The translations under genes and the position numbers were made by a program. Of a stretch of DNA of 64,000 bases, positions 16,678 through 25,025 are shown one piece after another. The DNA lies in the NCBI GenBank assembly GCA_045532055.1, contig JAZSFF010000034.1, positions 1 to 64,000 on the forward strand, read 5' to 3'. Source of the DNA: SIG440 sp045532055. Lineage in GTDB: Bacteria; Bacillota; Clostridia; Monoglobales; Monoglobaceae. Numbering within the stretch: position 1 is the stretch's first letter; each line of letters opens with the position of its first letter. Below the pieces are notes generated by a model. The model worked only from the letters and a program-made list of their open reading frames with translations, was not told the DNA's origin and did no database searches.

Positions 16678-17931
16678 ATGAATAGTTTGTTTAATGAAAG
16701 AGACAAAACCAGAATAAGTGTTATTTTTGCATTTTTAATAGCTAATGGTTTTATGAATTACATAGTGGGCGTCTTCTTTGGCATGGGCGGTATGTTAGTA
16801 AGCCTGTCAATTACTGGATTGGCAATGGTCTTCAGCTATAAAACCATGGTCAAGGTGAAGTTTCCCGCTACGGCTCTGGTTTTTGCCATAATTATAGGAC
16901 TATATTATATCGTTACCAGACGAGTGTCACGGTCTACTCTTTTTGGGAGAGAGTTTGCCTTTTATTTTTGTGCGGTTTCCGTGATGGCTATGTACAAATG
17001 TAACACGGAAAAACTTTTGAGATATTTGTCATACGGCTCTCTTGTAATATTGTTTTTCTATAATGATATTTTTGTTGAGATGACATCATCAAGATTTAAC
17101 AATTATATCTCTATGGGCATTTCATATCCGCTTTTCCCGCTTCTTCTGGCACCATTTTTTCATTTTGCGTATTATCGTGAGCCAGGTAAAAACTATTTGA
17201 TGTATCCTATTTATGTTCTGGCCGGGTTTTTGCTTTTGAAGCTTATGCTCAAAGGGACCAGAGGAATTATCCTCAGTATTGTGGTTGCAATGGGATTGAT
17301 TTATATCAAAGGTATGGGAAGAAGGAATTTAACCAAGGCTCATATTGGAAGAGCAGTGGCGGTTCTAATATTGTCCATTTTAGGAATAGTATATTTTTAT
17401 GAAATAATGGAATTTGTCAAAGAAATCTTTGATAGCTGGGGCATAGAGGCGCATTTTTTGAACAAGATATTAAGGTTATCACAGGAGGGTGACGTGTCCA
17501 ATGGACGCACAGAACTTTTTGGGTATGCATGGCAGGAATTTTTGAAAAAACCCATTTTGGGACATGGAATTTCAACCATGTATTACAACTCACGTGGTCT
17601 GGATTCATATGCCCACAACTTTATCTTGCAGTTGTTATATGACGGCGGACTTGTCCTTGCGGTTCCGATTTTGTTTCTTGTTGTAAGAGCTTTTTATTAT
17701 GTTTTTTGTGGAGATGACGGAGAGGAAGTAGTTTTTACACTTTTTATGATTTGTATAACAATACCCAGAGCGTTTTTCACAGGAGACGTGTGGGAGAACG
17801 CATCGTTTTGGTTGTTTATTATGCATTCGGCTGCGTATCATCCAATAAAAAGAAAAAAAAGAATCCGTCAGACGATTGGACCCGCAACATGGGAGAAAGA
17901 AAAGCCCGCGGCCGAAGGTGATAAAGCATGA
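16678..17931 (+). CDS. O-antigen ligase/polymerase family membrane protein (Wzy-like)
   Basis: A 417-residue integral membrane protein with about ten hydrophobic segments. The Wzy_C/O-antigen-ligase signature is at residues 275-325: an extracytoplasmic loop with GRTELFGYAWQEFLKKPILG, then HGISTM, then SYAHNFILQLLYDGG containing the conserved His. In a Wzx/Wzy-type pathway it would join lipid-linked repeat units outside the membrane. A flippase gene ends the same operon, which supports that pathway. The protein ends in a basic cytoplasmic tail and overlaps the next gene by ATGA. Confidence 0.88.
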   Translation: MNSLFNERDKTRISVIFAFLIANGFMNYIVGVFFGMGGMLVSLSITGLAMVFSYKTMVKVKFPATALVFAIIIGLYYIVTRRVSRSTLFGREFAFYFCAVSVMAMYKCNTEKLLRYLSYGSLVILFFYNDIFVEMTSSRFNNYISMGISYPLFPLLLAPFFHFAYYREPGKNYLMYPIYVLAGFLLLKLMLKGTRGIILSIVVAMGLIYIKGMGRRNLTKAHIGRAVAVLILSILGIVYFYEIMEFVKEIFDSWGIEAHFLNKILRLSQEGDVSNGRTELFGYAWQEFLKKPILGHGISTMYYNSRGLDSYAHNFILQLLYDGGLVLAVPILFLVVRAFYYVFCGDDGEEVVFTLFMICITIPRAFFTGDVWENASFWLFIMHSAAYHPIKRKKRIRQTIGPATWEKEKPAAEGDKA

Positions 17932-19154
17932 CAAGAGACTTTGAAAAAATGATATCGTTGCTACAGTATTCTGTTTTTGGAACAAAAACGGAATATGAAG
18001 CTACAAGTGATATTGAAACGGTTTTAAAGCTTGCACTCCAGCAGGGTGTGTTTCCCTTGGTTTACGGTGCGCTTGAACAAGAACAGAAGACGGCCCTTGA
18101 TCCCAAATGGGAACAGAGCTTCTTTCGTGCAATGATGAGAAATGAGCAGAAAATGGTTTCTCTTGGGGGGATAATAAAGAAAGTAGAGGAAGCAAACATT
18201 CCGTATTGCATATTAAAGGGTTGCACGGTTGCAACCGATTATTATCTTTCAGAGTGCAGACTTTCTGGGGATATAGACCTTTATATAATGCCGGAGTTTG
18301 AACAGAAAATGTCTGAATTGTTAAAATCTTTGGGTTTTGAGGTTGAGCCCAGACCGGAGGGAAAGCAGGATTTTAAGGCAAGCAATCCCGCATCTGGCCT
18401 TATTGAAGTTCATGTGCAGTTGTATCATGAGGATTTCAGCAGAGTGGTTCTGAAGGACAAATTCGGCATAACAGAGAAATTTTCGGAAGTTAAGGTAAGT
18501 GAAAATTTGACAGTAAAAGCCCTTGGACCCAACGACACACTGGATTTTCTTACCACTCACTTTATAAAACATTTCGTAAGGGAAGGAAGCGGAATTCGCC
18601 AGATCACAGATTTGCTTGCCTTTGTGAACAAGCACAAGGACAGCATTGATTTTGAAAAGTACTTTGCGCGACTGGATGAAATTAACTTCAAAAAACTTAT
18701 TCTGAATGTTTTTGGTATAGGCGTTAAGTTTTTTGGATTAGAGTTTAAGCAGTTCTCTACTGAAATGATTGATGAAATAATGAATGATGTGGAGGCGGGA
18801 GAAAATTTTGGCTTTGGGCAGGCAGAAAGAGACGGGTTTTATGAGCAGTTTTTGAAAAAACGTGCCCAGCAAAGACCGGAAGAAGCAAAGAAACTTGTGA
18901 AAAACAAAAGGAAATCTATTGTTAAATCTGTTTTTCTGCCGTCAAGTCGGCAACTGATAAACAAGGGATATCGTTATCTTGCAAGAACAAAGATTCTTTA
19001 TCCCGTTGCGTATATTCACAGGCTTTGGGATGTTGCTGTTGCGATTGTTCTGAAAAAACGCAACATAAAAAGGGATATGGGGTATGCACAGAAAACAAAC
19101 TCGGTGATATATGCCAGAATGGAAATGATGAAGAAACTGGATATTGTACAGTAG
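17928..19154 (+). CDS. Nucleotidyltransferase-fold protein (NTP_transf_5 family)
   Basis: A 408-residue protein resembling the uncharacterised nucleotidyltransferase family found in capsule and exopolysaccharide loci. Near residues 86-118 it has the fold's core: IPYCILKGCTVATDYYL, then CRLSGDIDLYI, with the GDIDL carboxylates expected to bind Mg2+. Next comes VEPRPEGKQDFKASNP, and ASGLIEVHVQLYH provides a third acidic strand. The remaining 200 residues are helical with no known motif. No substrate is established for the family; a nucleotidyl- or phosphosugar-transfer role in the polymer is an inference from location. It overlaps the polymerase gene by 4 nt. Confidence 0.75.
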   Translation: MTRDFEKMISLLQYSVFGTKTEYEATSDIETVLKLALQQGVFPLVYGALEQEQKTALDPKWEQSFFRAMMRNEQKMVSLGGIIKKVEEANIPYCILKGCTVATDYYLSECRLSGDIDLYIMPEFEQKMSELLKSLGFEVEPRPEGKQDFKASNPASGLIEVHVQLYHEDFSRVVLKDKFGITEKFSEVKVSENLTVKALGPNDTLDFLTTHFIKHFVREGSGIRQITDLLAFVNKHKDSIDFEKYFARLDEINFKKLILNVFGIGVKFFGLEFKQFSTEMIDEIMNDVEAGENFGFGQAERDGFYEQFLKKRAQQRPEEAKKLVKNKRKSIVKSVFLPSSRQLINKGYRYLARTKILYPVAYIHRLWDVAVAIVLKKRNIKRDMGYAQKTNSVIYARMEMMKKLDIVQ

Positions 19155-19168
19155 GAAAAGGTGATAAA

Positions 19169-20197
19169 ATGAAGGTTTTATTTGATAGCTATTCCACGGT
19201 TATGCAAAATGCATCAGGTGGTGTCAGTGTAAGAATGAGAAAAACCGCACAAAACCTTGGAAAACATTTGGAGATTAAGTTTTTTGATAAATGGACAGAT
19301 AAAATAGAAGACTATGATATCCTCCATATATTCAAAGCTTCAACAGACAATTATTCAGAGGTTTGTCATGCAAAGATGAAGGGAGTCAAGGTTGTTGTCT
19401 CCTCGGTCATTAACCCTGCCAACACGTTGAAATTAAGGATAAACAGATTTGTTTTTAGGGTTTTTAAGCAAAGCAACAGCTATGCAATGCTGAAAAGATG
19501 TTTTGATTTGGCGGATGCTGTCATGTGCCAAACAGAAAAAGAAAAGTGCTTCGTGGTTAAGAACTTTTTCATTGACAAAAACAAGGTTTTTGTTGTTCCC
19601 AGTGCTATTGATAAAGCAAAGGAGGACGCAACTGAGGAATATTTCCGCGAAAAAACAGGGATCCGCGGCAAATTTATTCTTCAGGTAGGTAGATTTGACC
19701 CAAATAAAAATCAACTGAGCACAATAAAGGCAGTTAAAGGGACGGATATGCAGTTGGTTCTCATTGGCGGACCGGATAAAGATTTTGCTGAATATTATGA
19801 GAAGTGCAAAGAAGAAGCAGGGTCTAATGTACATTTTCTGGGATGGGTAGACCATAAAGACCCGTTGTTGGCATCTGCCTATGCAGCGGCACATACCTTT
19901 GTATTGCCATCCCATCATGAGATTTTTGGAAACACCTTGTTTGAAAGTGGAATGTACGGTTGCAATATTGTTTCAACAAGAGCGTTGCCGCTCAAGAGCT
20001 GGGGTATTGATAAAATTTGTTGGCAGATAAATCCGTTAAGCGTTGATGACATCAGAGAAAAGCTTTCCATGTCTTTGGAACATAAACGAAGTGGAGAGAT
20101 AACCCATATCGTAGAACGGGATTTTTCATGGGAGAGCGTAATAAAGAAATATTTAGATGTTTATAATTTCGTACTTAGCAAGGATGATGTAAGGTGA
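19169..20197 (+). CDS. Family 4 glycosyltransferase
   Basis: A 342-residue GT-B enzyme. MKVLFDSYSTVMQNASGGVS begins the acceptor half. The donor half has ILQVGRFDPNKNQLSTIKAV near residue 170 and VLPSHHEIFGNTLFESGMYG near residue 246 with the two GT4 glutamates. The ATG at 19169 follows AAAAGGTGAT; the long upstream extension of the same frame overlaps the previous gene and is cysteine-rich noise. The C-terminal half is complete. The next gene starts with GTG overlapping the TGA stop. Confidence 0.9.
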   Translation: MKVLFDSYSTVMQNASGGVSVRMRKTAQNLGKHLEIKFFDKWTDKIEDYDILHIFKASTDNYSEVCHAKMKGVKVVVSSVINPANTLKLRINRFVFRVFKQSNSYAMLKRCFDLADAVMCQTEKEKCFVVKNFFIDKNKVFVVPSAIDKAKEDATEEYFREKTGIRGKFILQVGRFDPNKNQLSTIKAVKGTDMQLVLIGGPDKDFAEYYEKCKEEAGSNVHFLGWVDHKDPLLASAYAAAHTFVLPSHHEIFGNTLFESGMYGCNIVSTRALPLKSWGIDKICWQINPLSVDDIREKLSMSLEHKRSGEITHIVERDFSWESVIKKYLDVYNFVLSKDDVR

Positions 20198-21039
20198 AAA
20201 AAATTCTTTGGCACATCTATCGGGCGTATAGGGAATGCAGAAATGTTTGCAAGTGGAAAAGACAGAGCGAGAAAAGAATTATAAGGCTTGACCAAGCCAA
20301 AGCTATACAGGATGAGATTAAGTTGTCCGCAGATGAAAAAATTCTGATTGTGGTGCCACACCCCGATGATGAATTGATAGCTTGTGACGGTATAATAAGA
20401 AGATTTAAAGATAATGTTGTAGTTTTTTATTCAGGAATGTTGGGTGGAAACAACAGCGAAGAAAATAAAAGGACAAGGACTGCTGAATTCATAAAATATT
20501 GCGAAAGTGTGGGAGCGGAATATATTGTCAGCAACGATGATGTATATAATGGACTGGAATGTGTTATAGCAAAGGATAAATTCAAATTTATTTTTGCTCC
20601 GGCTGTGGTAGACTGGCATGAGGAACACAGAAAGCTTTTTGCGTATACAGTGGAGATAAATGAAAAACAAAAACAAAAAGCAAAGGTTTTTTGTTATCAG
20701 GTTACTGTTCCAATTCCGCAAGAATATGTTACTCATTATTTGCAAATGACAAAGAAGGAACAAAAACGAAAGTGGCAAAATTTTAGGAAAATATACTTGT
20801 CTCAGTGCCATATGCCTGTCTGGCGGTTTAAAATTGCCGAACGGTCTTTCGTAAGACGGAAAGAAAGGGTTTTTTGTGAAGTCTTTATGAGCTTTGACAA
20901 GGAAAGTTTTAATGGGGAGTATAGGTGCTCCATTGAGCAAGGAGAAATAGCTGATTTGTCGGCCGTTTTGAAATCTTCTGAGAGTCAGTACAGAAAGGCC
21001 TTTAAAAACACGGCGAAAGGAAAAAATGAAAATGTATAA
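20194..21039 (+). CDS. PIG-L/LmbE-family deacetylase
   Basis: A 281-residue zinc-dependent N-deacetylase-like protein. The family hallmark HPDDE is at residues 56-60 (VVPHPDDELIACDGII), where His and Asp bind zinc and the second Asp is the catalytic base. DWHEEHRKLF near residue 147 supplies a further zinc-binding His. Such enzymes remove acetyl groups from GlcNAc-like sugars; in this operon it may create free amino groups on the polymer or its precursor. The start is GTG, overlapping the preceding TGA, with AAGG upstream. The N-terminal 45 residues are basic and lack a signal peptide, so action is expected in the cytoplasm. Confidence 0.87.
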   Translation: MKKILWHIYRAYRECRNVCKWKRQSEKRIIRLDQAKAIQDEIKLSADEKILIVVPHPDDELIACDGIIRRFKDNVVVFYSGMLGGNNSEENKRTRTAEFIKYCESVGAEYIVSNDDVYNGLECVIAKDKFKFIFAPAVVDWHEEHRKLFAYTVEINEKQKQKAKVFCYQVTVPIPQEYVTHYLQMTKKEQKRKWQNFRKIYLSQCHMPVWRFKIAERSFVRRKERVFCEVFMSFDKESFNGEYRCSIEQGEIADLSAVLKSSESQYRKAFKNTAKGKNENV

Positions 21040-23404
21040 AGAAAAGGACCAAGGGAGCACCCCGCAAGTTGATTTTGGAGTAGTTACCTTTTTTGCCAGC
21101 AATAATTTTGGGGCTGTTTTGCAGGCTTATGCTTTGCAACAAAAAATAATAGGTCTGGGATATTCCGCGGAAATACTGAACTATGATGAAAACAATAAAA
21201 ATCCACTCCAGGCAAAGAAAAAAGTGTGGAAAACATATGTTGATTTATTAAAAATGGCAGGACTTGATGTAAAACTTTTGTTGAGAGCACGCAAAGCAAG
21301 TTCCAGTATTGCAAGCAAATTTGATGTATTCAGAAAAAATAATATGAATATCAGCAGAGAAAGACTGTATGATATGGAGGATCTTGCTGAGATTGAGGGT
21401 CGCTATAAAGGGATTATTGCCGGCAGTGATATGGTCTGGACCGAAAAGGGGCAGAATTTGGAAGCTTTTTTCCTGAGGTTTACAGAAAAAAACAAGCGAT
21501 TGTCATATGCGGCAAGTCTTACAGGCACAGATGCCTTGTCGGTTGAGCAGCGAGCAAAAATGGGCAAATACATAAGCGAGGTGGAGTTTGTTTCGTGTCG
21601 TGAAGATGAGGGAGTTGATTTTGCCAGGGAATTTGGGAAAGAGGCTTTTTTGGCGCTGGATCCTACTTTGTTGTTGACAAAAGATGAATGGTCAGAAAAG
21701 TTTTCATTGAAGGAATCTCGTGAAGATTATATTTTATGTTATTGTTTTGATAAAACCCCCAAGAACTTCTTTAAGAAGGTAAACAAATTGGCAAAAAAAA
21801 TGAATACAGGGGTAAGATATATTGCCTTGTCTCTTGACAAACGCATTGAGGAAATGAAAAACGGCCATTCTGCAGTATATGGACCCAAAGAGTTTATTGA
21901 GCTTTTTTTCAATGCAAAATTTGTTATTACCAATTCTTTTCATGGCCTGCTTTTTTCTATCATAGGAAAGAAGCCTTTTGCTTTGCTGAGGCGGGAAGAG
22001 TCCTGCAAATGGAAGAAAAACGAGGAACGCATGCTGAATATGCTCCGGGTTATAGGCGAGGAGAGCAGAGCGGTATATTCAATAGACGAAGTTGATGAAA
22101 GCTTTTTTGATTTGGATTATTCTCATGCCCAGGCGGTTCTTTCACGAAAGAGAGAAGAATCTATAGAATATTTGGAAAACATGCTAAAGAGTGCCTGCCA
22201 GAACAAAACGGTGTATAAACGGACGGAAGCTGTTTGTAAAATTGAGGATGTTTCCAAGAAACTTTGTACAGGTTGTTCTGCTTGTGCAAACATATGTCCC
22301 CAAAATGCCATTGAAATGAAACCCGATGCCGAGGGGTTTCTGAGGCCTGTTGTTGATGGTGAAAAATGTATAAATTGCGATTTGTGCGTGAAAAAATGTC
22401 CTGCTGTTAACGACGTGGTTCAGCAGACTTTGCCGATGGTTGGATATGTGGCGTTTTCTGAGGATGCCGCCACCAAAAAAAGTGCATCCGGAGGAGTGTT
22501 TTTTGCCCTTGCTAAGCACGTAATCAACCAGATGAACGGTGTTGTGTATGGTTGTGTCATGGAAGAAAAATCCTTGAAGTGTGTTCATAAAAGAGCGGAA
22601 AAAATGGAAGACCTGTACCCAATGCAAAACTCTAAATATGTGCAAAGCGATGTATCCCGGTGCTTTGAATTGGTAAAGGAGGACTTAAAAAAGAACAAGG
22701 TTGTTTTGTTCAGCGGTACACCGTGCCAAATTGCAGGATTGAGGAGCTATCTGGGACAGGAGTATGAGAACTTAATTACTGCGGATATTATATGCCATGG
22801 TGTTCCAAGCCCGTGGTTGTGGGAACAAAAGGTTGCCTCTTTGCAGAAAAAGTTTGGAAATACTGTGAAATCCTATACATTCAGAAACAAAGACAACGAA
22901 GATATTCTGCGGTCAGCCTATGAAGGCACTGTGGTATGCGATAGGGGAAAGGTAAAGTACAAGTCTTGGGAAGACGGGTATTTTAAAACGTTTCTTGAGG
23001 GAAAGACATATAGAATGTCTTGTTATTATTGCAAATATGCAAATATTTACAGATGCGGAGACCTTACCTTGGGCGATTGCGACAGTTGGCGCGACTATCT
23101 TGATTTTTATCCCCAAAAGGCTAAATCATCTGTGTTGATAAACACCGAAAAAGGTAATGATTTTTGGGACAAGACGAAAGAATTGTTCGTGTTTGCTGAA
23201 CTGGATGTTGAAAGGGAAAGAAAAATAAACAAACAGCTTTCCGGCCCCACGCCTATGCCTGCGTGCAGGAAGACAATATATCAGGAGGCATCCTCCATGG
23301 ATTGGGAGAGTTTAGAGAGAAAATATTCCCGGAAAAGAAGTCGTGTTAAAAGTGCTTTTGCAAAAATTGCACACAAGGTAATTGACAGACGAAAGAATAG
23401 TTAA
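21026..23404 (+). CDS. Fusion: polysaccharide pyruvyltransferase + 4Fe-4S/F420-hydrogenase beta-subunit-like protein
   Basis: A 792-residue two-part protein. Residues about 15-380 are a polysaccharide pyruvyltransferase domain: VVTFFASNNFGAVLQAYALQ, IAGSDMVWT and FVITNSFHGLLFSIIGKKP, the last being the SFHG donor-site motif. Residues about 412-460 carry two 4Fe-4S clusters (CTGCSACANICP and CINCDLCVKKCP). Residues about 470-770 match FrhB-type N and C domains: SASGGVFFALAKH, FSGTPCQIAGLRSYL, ICHGVPSPWLWEQK and YRCGDLTLGDCDSW. The two families are often neighbours in polysaccharide loci; here they are one chain, with no stop or frameshift in between. The FrhB half implies flavin and iron-sulfur redox chemistry, unusual in a glycan locus. 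The ATG follows AAAGGAAAA. It overlaps the deacetylase gene by 14 nt. Confidence 0.9.
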   Translation: MKMYKEKDQGSTPQVDFGVVTFFASNNFGAVLQAYALQQKIIGLGYSAEILNYDENNKNPLQAKKKVWKTYVDLLKMAGLDVKLLLRARKASSSIASKFDVFRKNNMNISRERLYDMEDLAEIEGRYKGIIAGSDMVWTEKGQNLEAFFLRFTEKNKRLSYAASLTGTDALSVEQRAKMGKYISEVEFVSCREDEGVDFAREFGKEAFLALDPTLLLTKDEWSEKFSLKESREDYILCYCFDKTPKNFFKKVNKLAKKMNTGVRYIALSLDKRIEEMKNGHSAVYGPKEFIELFFNAKFVITNSFHGLLFSIIGKKPFALLRREESCKWKKNEERMLNMLRVIGEESRAVYSIDEVDESFFDLDYSHAQAVLSRKREESIEYLENMLKSACQNKTVYKRTEAVCKIEDVSKKLCTGCSACANICPQNAIEMKPDAEGFLRPVVDGEKCINCDLCVKKCPAVNDVVQQTLPMVGYVAFSEDAATKKSASGGVFFALAKHVINQMNGVVYGCVMEEKSLKCVHKRAEKMEDLYPMQNSKYVQSDVSRCFELVKEDLKKNKVVLFSGTPCQIAGLRSYLGQEYENLITADIICHGVPSPWLWEQKVASLQKKFGNTVKSYTFRNKDNEDILRSAYEGTVVCDRGKVKYKSWEDGYFKTFLEGKTYRMSCYYCKYANIYRCGDLTLGDCDSWRDYLDFYPQKAKSSVLINTEKGNDFWDKTKELFVFAELDVERERKINKQLSGPTPMPACRKTIYQEASSMDWESLERKYSRKRSRVKSAFAKIAHKVIDRRKNS

Positions 23405-23438
23405 GTAGAACAAAAATCAAGAGAAAGAGAAAAAGAAA

Positions 23439-24974
23439 ATGACTAGCCGAACAATGAATGCAAAGAGAAACAGTATATGGGGAATTATCAACAAAATGGT
23501 GATGCTTTTGTTGCCCTTTTTTGTCAAGTCAGCGATTATCCAGCTTGTAGGAGTGGAATATCTGGGAATATCAGGATTGTTTACATCAATTCTGAATGTT
23601 TTGAATATAACCGAGCTGGGTCTTGGCAATGCTATAGTTTATAGTATGTACAAACCCATTGCTGAGGACAACAAGGAACAGATATGTGCGCTTTTGAACT
23701 TCTATAAAAAGATATATAGAATAATCGGTTTGGTTATTCTTGTTGCCGGACTTCTTTGTTTGCCGTTTTTGCCCATTATGATTAAATCGGGTTTGCCAGA
23801 GGGAATGAATATGTACGTGCTCTATCTGATGTACTTGATAAATGCGTGTGTATCCTATTGGCTGTTTTCTTACAAAAGATGCTTGCTTCATGCACATCAG
23901 AGAGAGGATGTTTTGAGCAAGGTTTCGTCCATAACAAACATTTTATTGAACATTATTCAGTTATTGTTGCTGTTTTTGTTCAAGAACTATTATTTGTTTG
24001 TTGTTGCCATACCAATAATCACTATATGCCACAATTTGGTTGATGGTTATATTGTGGCAAAGATGTATCCTGAATATAGGGAAAAAGGAAACCTTGAAAA
24101 AGGAAAAATAAAGGATATAAGAAAACAAGTTGTGGGGTTGTCTGCAATGAGGATAGCTACCATAAGCAGAAACTCCCTTGACAGTATAGTTATTTCTGCT
24201 TTTTTGGGACTCAGTATGGTTGCTGTACACAACAACTATTTTTATATAATCAATGCCTTGGCGAGTATTATGTCGGTTCTGACCAACGCTATAGCCGCCG
24301 GAATAGGAAACAGTATTGCGTCGGAAAGCAAAGAAAAAAATCACCTTGATATGAGAAAAATAAATATGGCGTATATGTCCATCACTGGGGTTTTTGCAGC
24401 GTGTCTGATTTGTTTGTATCAACCATTTATGAAGCTTTGGGTAGGCGAGGAGCTTGTGCTGAAGAATGGAATTATGGGGCTTTATGTTTTGTATTTTTAT
24501 GTAGCTCGTATTCCTAATATTGCAGGGAGATATTTTGATTCTGCGGGACTTTGGTGGCAAGGAAAGTGGAAGTGTTTTGTTGAAACAGGTGTGAATCTGG
24601 TGCTTAACATTGTTTTAGGCTACAAGTTTGGTATATCGGGTATTGTTGCCGCAACAGTTATATCTGCTTTGATTATAAATGTGCCTTTGACAGTGAATAT
24701 TCTGTTTAAGAATTATTTTAAAACGAGCCGTAAAACATTCTACAAAGACCACGGGATTATGTTTGTTGGCAATGCCGTAGCCGTTGTTGCTGCATGGTTG
24801 ATATGTAGTCTTTTGCCTGGTTTCCCGGGGCTTTGGGGTCAGTTGTTGGAGCTGGCAATTCGGGGAATTATTGCAGTGCTTGTATGGATTGTGGTTTTTG
24901 TGCCCGTTTATTGCAGGTGTGATGATTACAGAGCGTCGATGGATTGGCTGAAGGTTAGATTGTTGAAAAGATAA
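23439..24974 (+). CDS. Oligosaccharide flippase (Wzx/MATE-like)
   Basis: A 511-residue polytopic membrane protein with about 12-14 hydrophobic segments, of the MOP superfamily that flips undecaprenyl-diphosphate-linked repeat units. The N-terminal signature is NSIWGIINKMVMLLLPFFVK followed by LVGVEYLGISGLFTSILNVL and ELGLGNAIVYSMYKPIAE, typical of RfbX/CapF-type capsule flippases. With the polymerase gene it completes a Wzx/Wzy-type export pair. A 34-nt gap separates it from the fusion gene and its ribosome binding site is weak. It is the last gene before the operon terminator. Confidence 0.92.
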   Translation: MTSRTMNAKRNSIWGIINKMVMLLLPFFVKSAIIQLVGVEYLGISGLFTSILNVLNITELGLGNAIVYSMYKPIAEDNKEQICALLNFYKKIYRIIGLVILVAGLLCLPFLPIMIKSGLPEGMNMYVLYLMYLINACVSYWLFSYKRCLLHAHQREDVLSKVSSITNILLNIIQLLLLFLFKNYYLFVVAIPIITICHNLVDGYIVAKMYPEYREKGNLEKGKIKDIRKQVVGLSAMRIATISRNSLDSIVISAFLGLSMVAVHNNYFYIINALASIMSVLTNAIAAGIGNSIASESKEKNHLDMRKINMAYMSITGVFAACLICLYQPFMKLWVGEELVLKNGIMGLYVLYFYVARIPNIAGRYFDSAGLWWQGKWKCFVETGVNLVLNIVLGYKFGISGIVAATVISALIINVPLTVNILFKNYFKTSRKTFYKDHGIMFVGNAVAVVAAWLICSLLPGFPGLWGQLLELAIRGIIAVLVWIVVFVPVYCRCDDYRASMDWLKVRLLKR

Positions 24975-24978
24975 AAGA

Positions 24979-25012
24979 ACCCGTCAAAGGATTCCTTTGA
25001 CGGGTTTAATAT
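24979..25012. terminator. Terminator ending the polysaccharide operon
   Basis: A 13-bp perfect stem, AACCCGTCAAAGG (24979-24991) with CCTTTGACGGGTT (24995-25007), 3-nt loop and T-rich tail. The flanking A-rich sequence lets it also end the convergent kinase gene. Confidence 0.85.
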
Positions 25013-25025
25013 TTGTATGTACCTT

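Noticed and set aside
19025..19168. N-terminal extension of the GT4 gene beginning at 19025
   Set aside because: It overlaps the upstream nucleotidyltransferase-fold gene and is cysteine-rich; the ATG at 19169 has a clear ribosome binding site.
21026..23404. F420-dependent hydrogenase activity
   Set aside because: Only the FrhB-like subunit is present and no hydrogenase or F420 biosynthesis genes are visible; the similarity is to the family, not to the F420 reaction.
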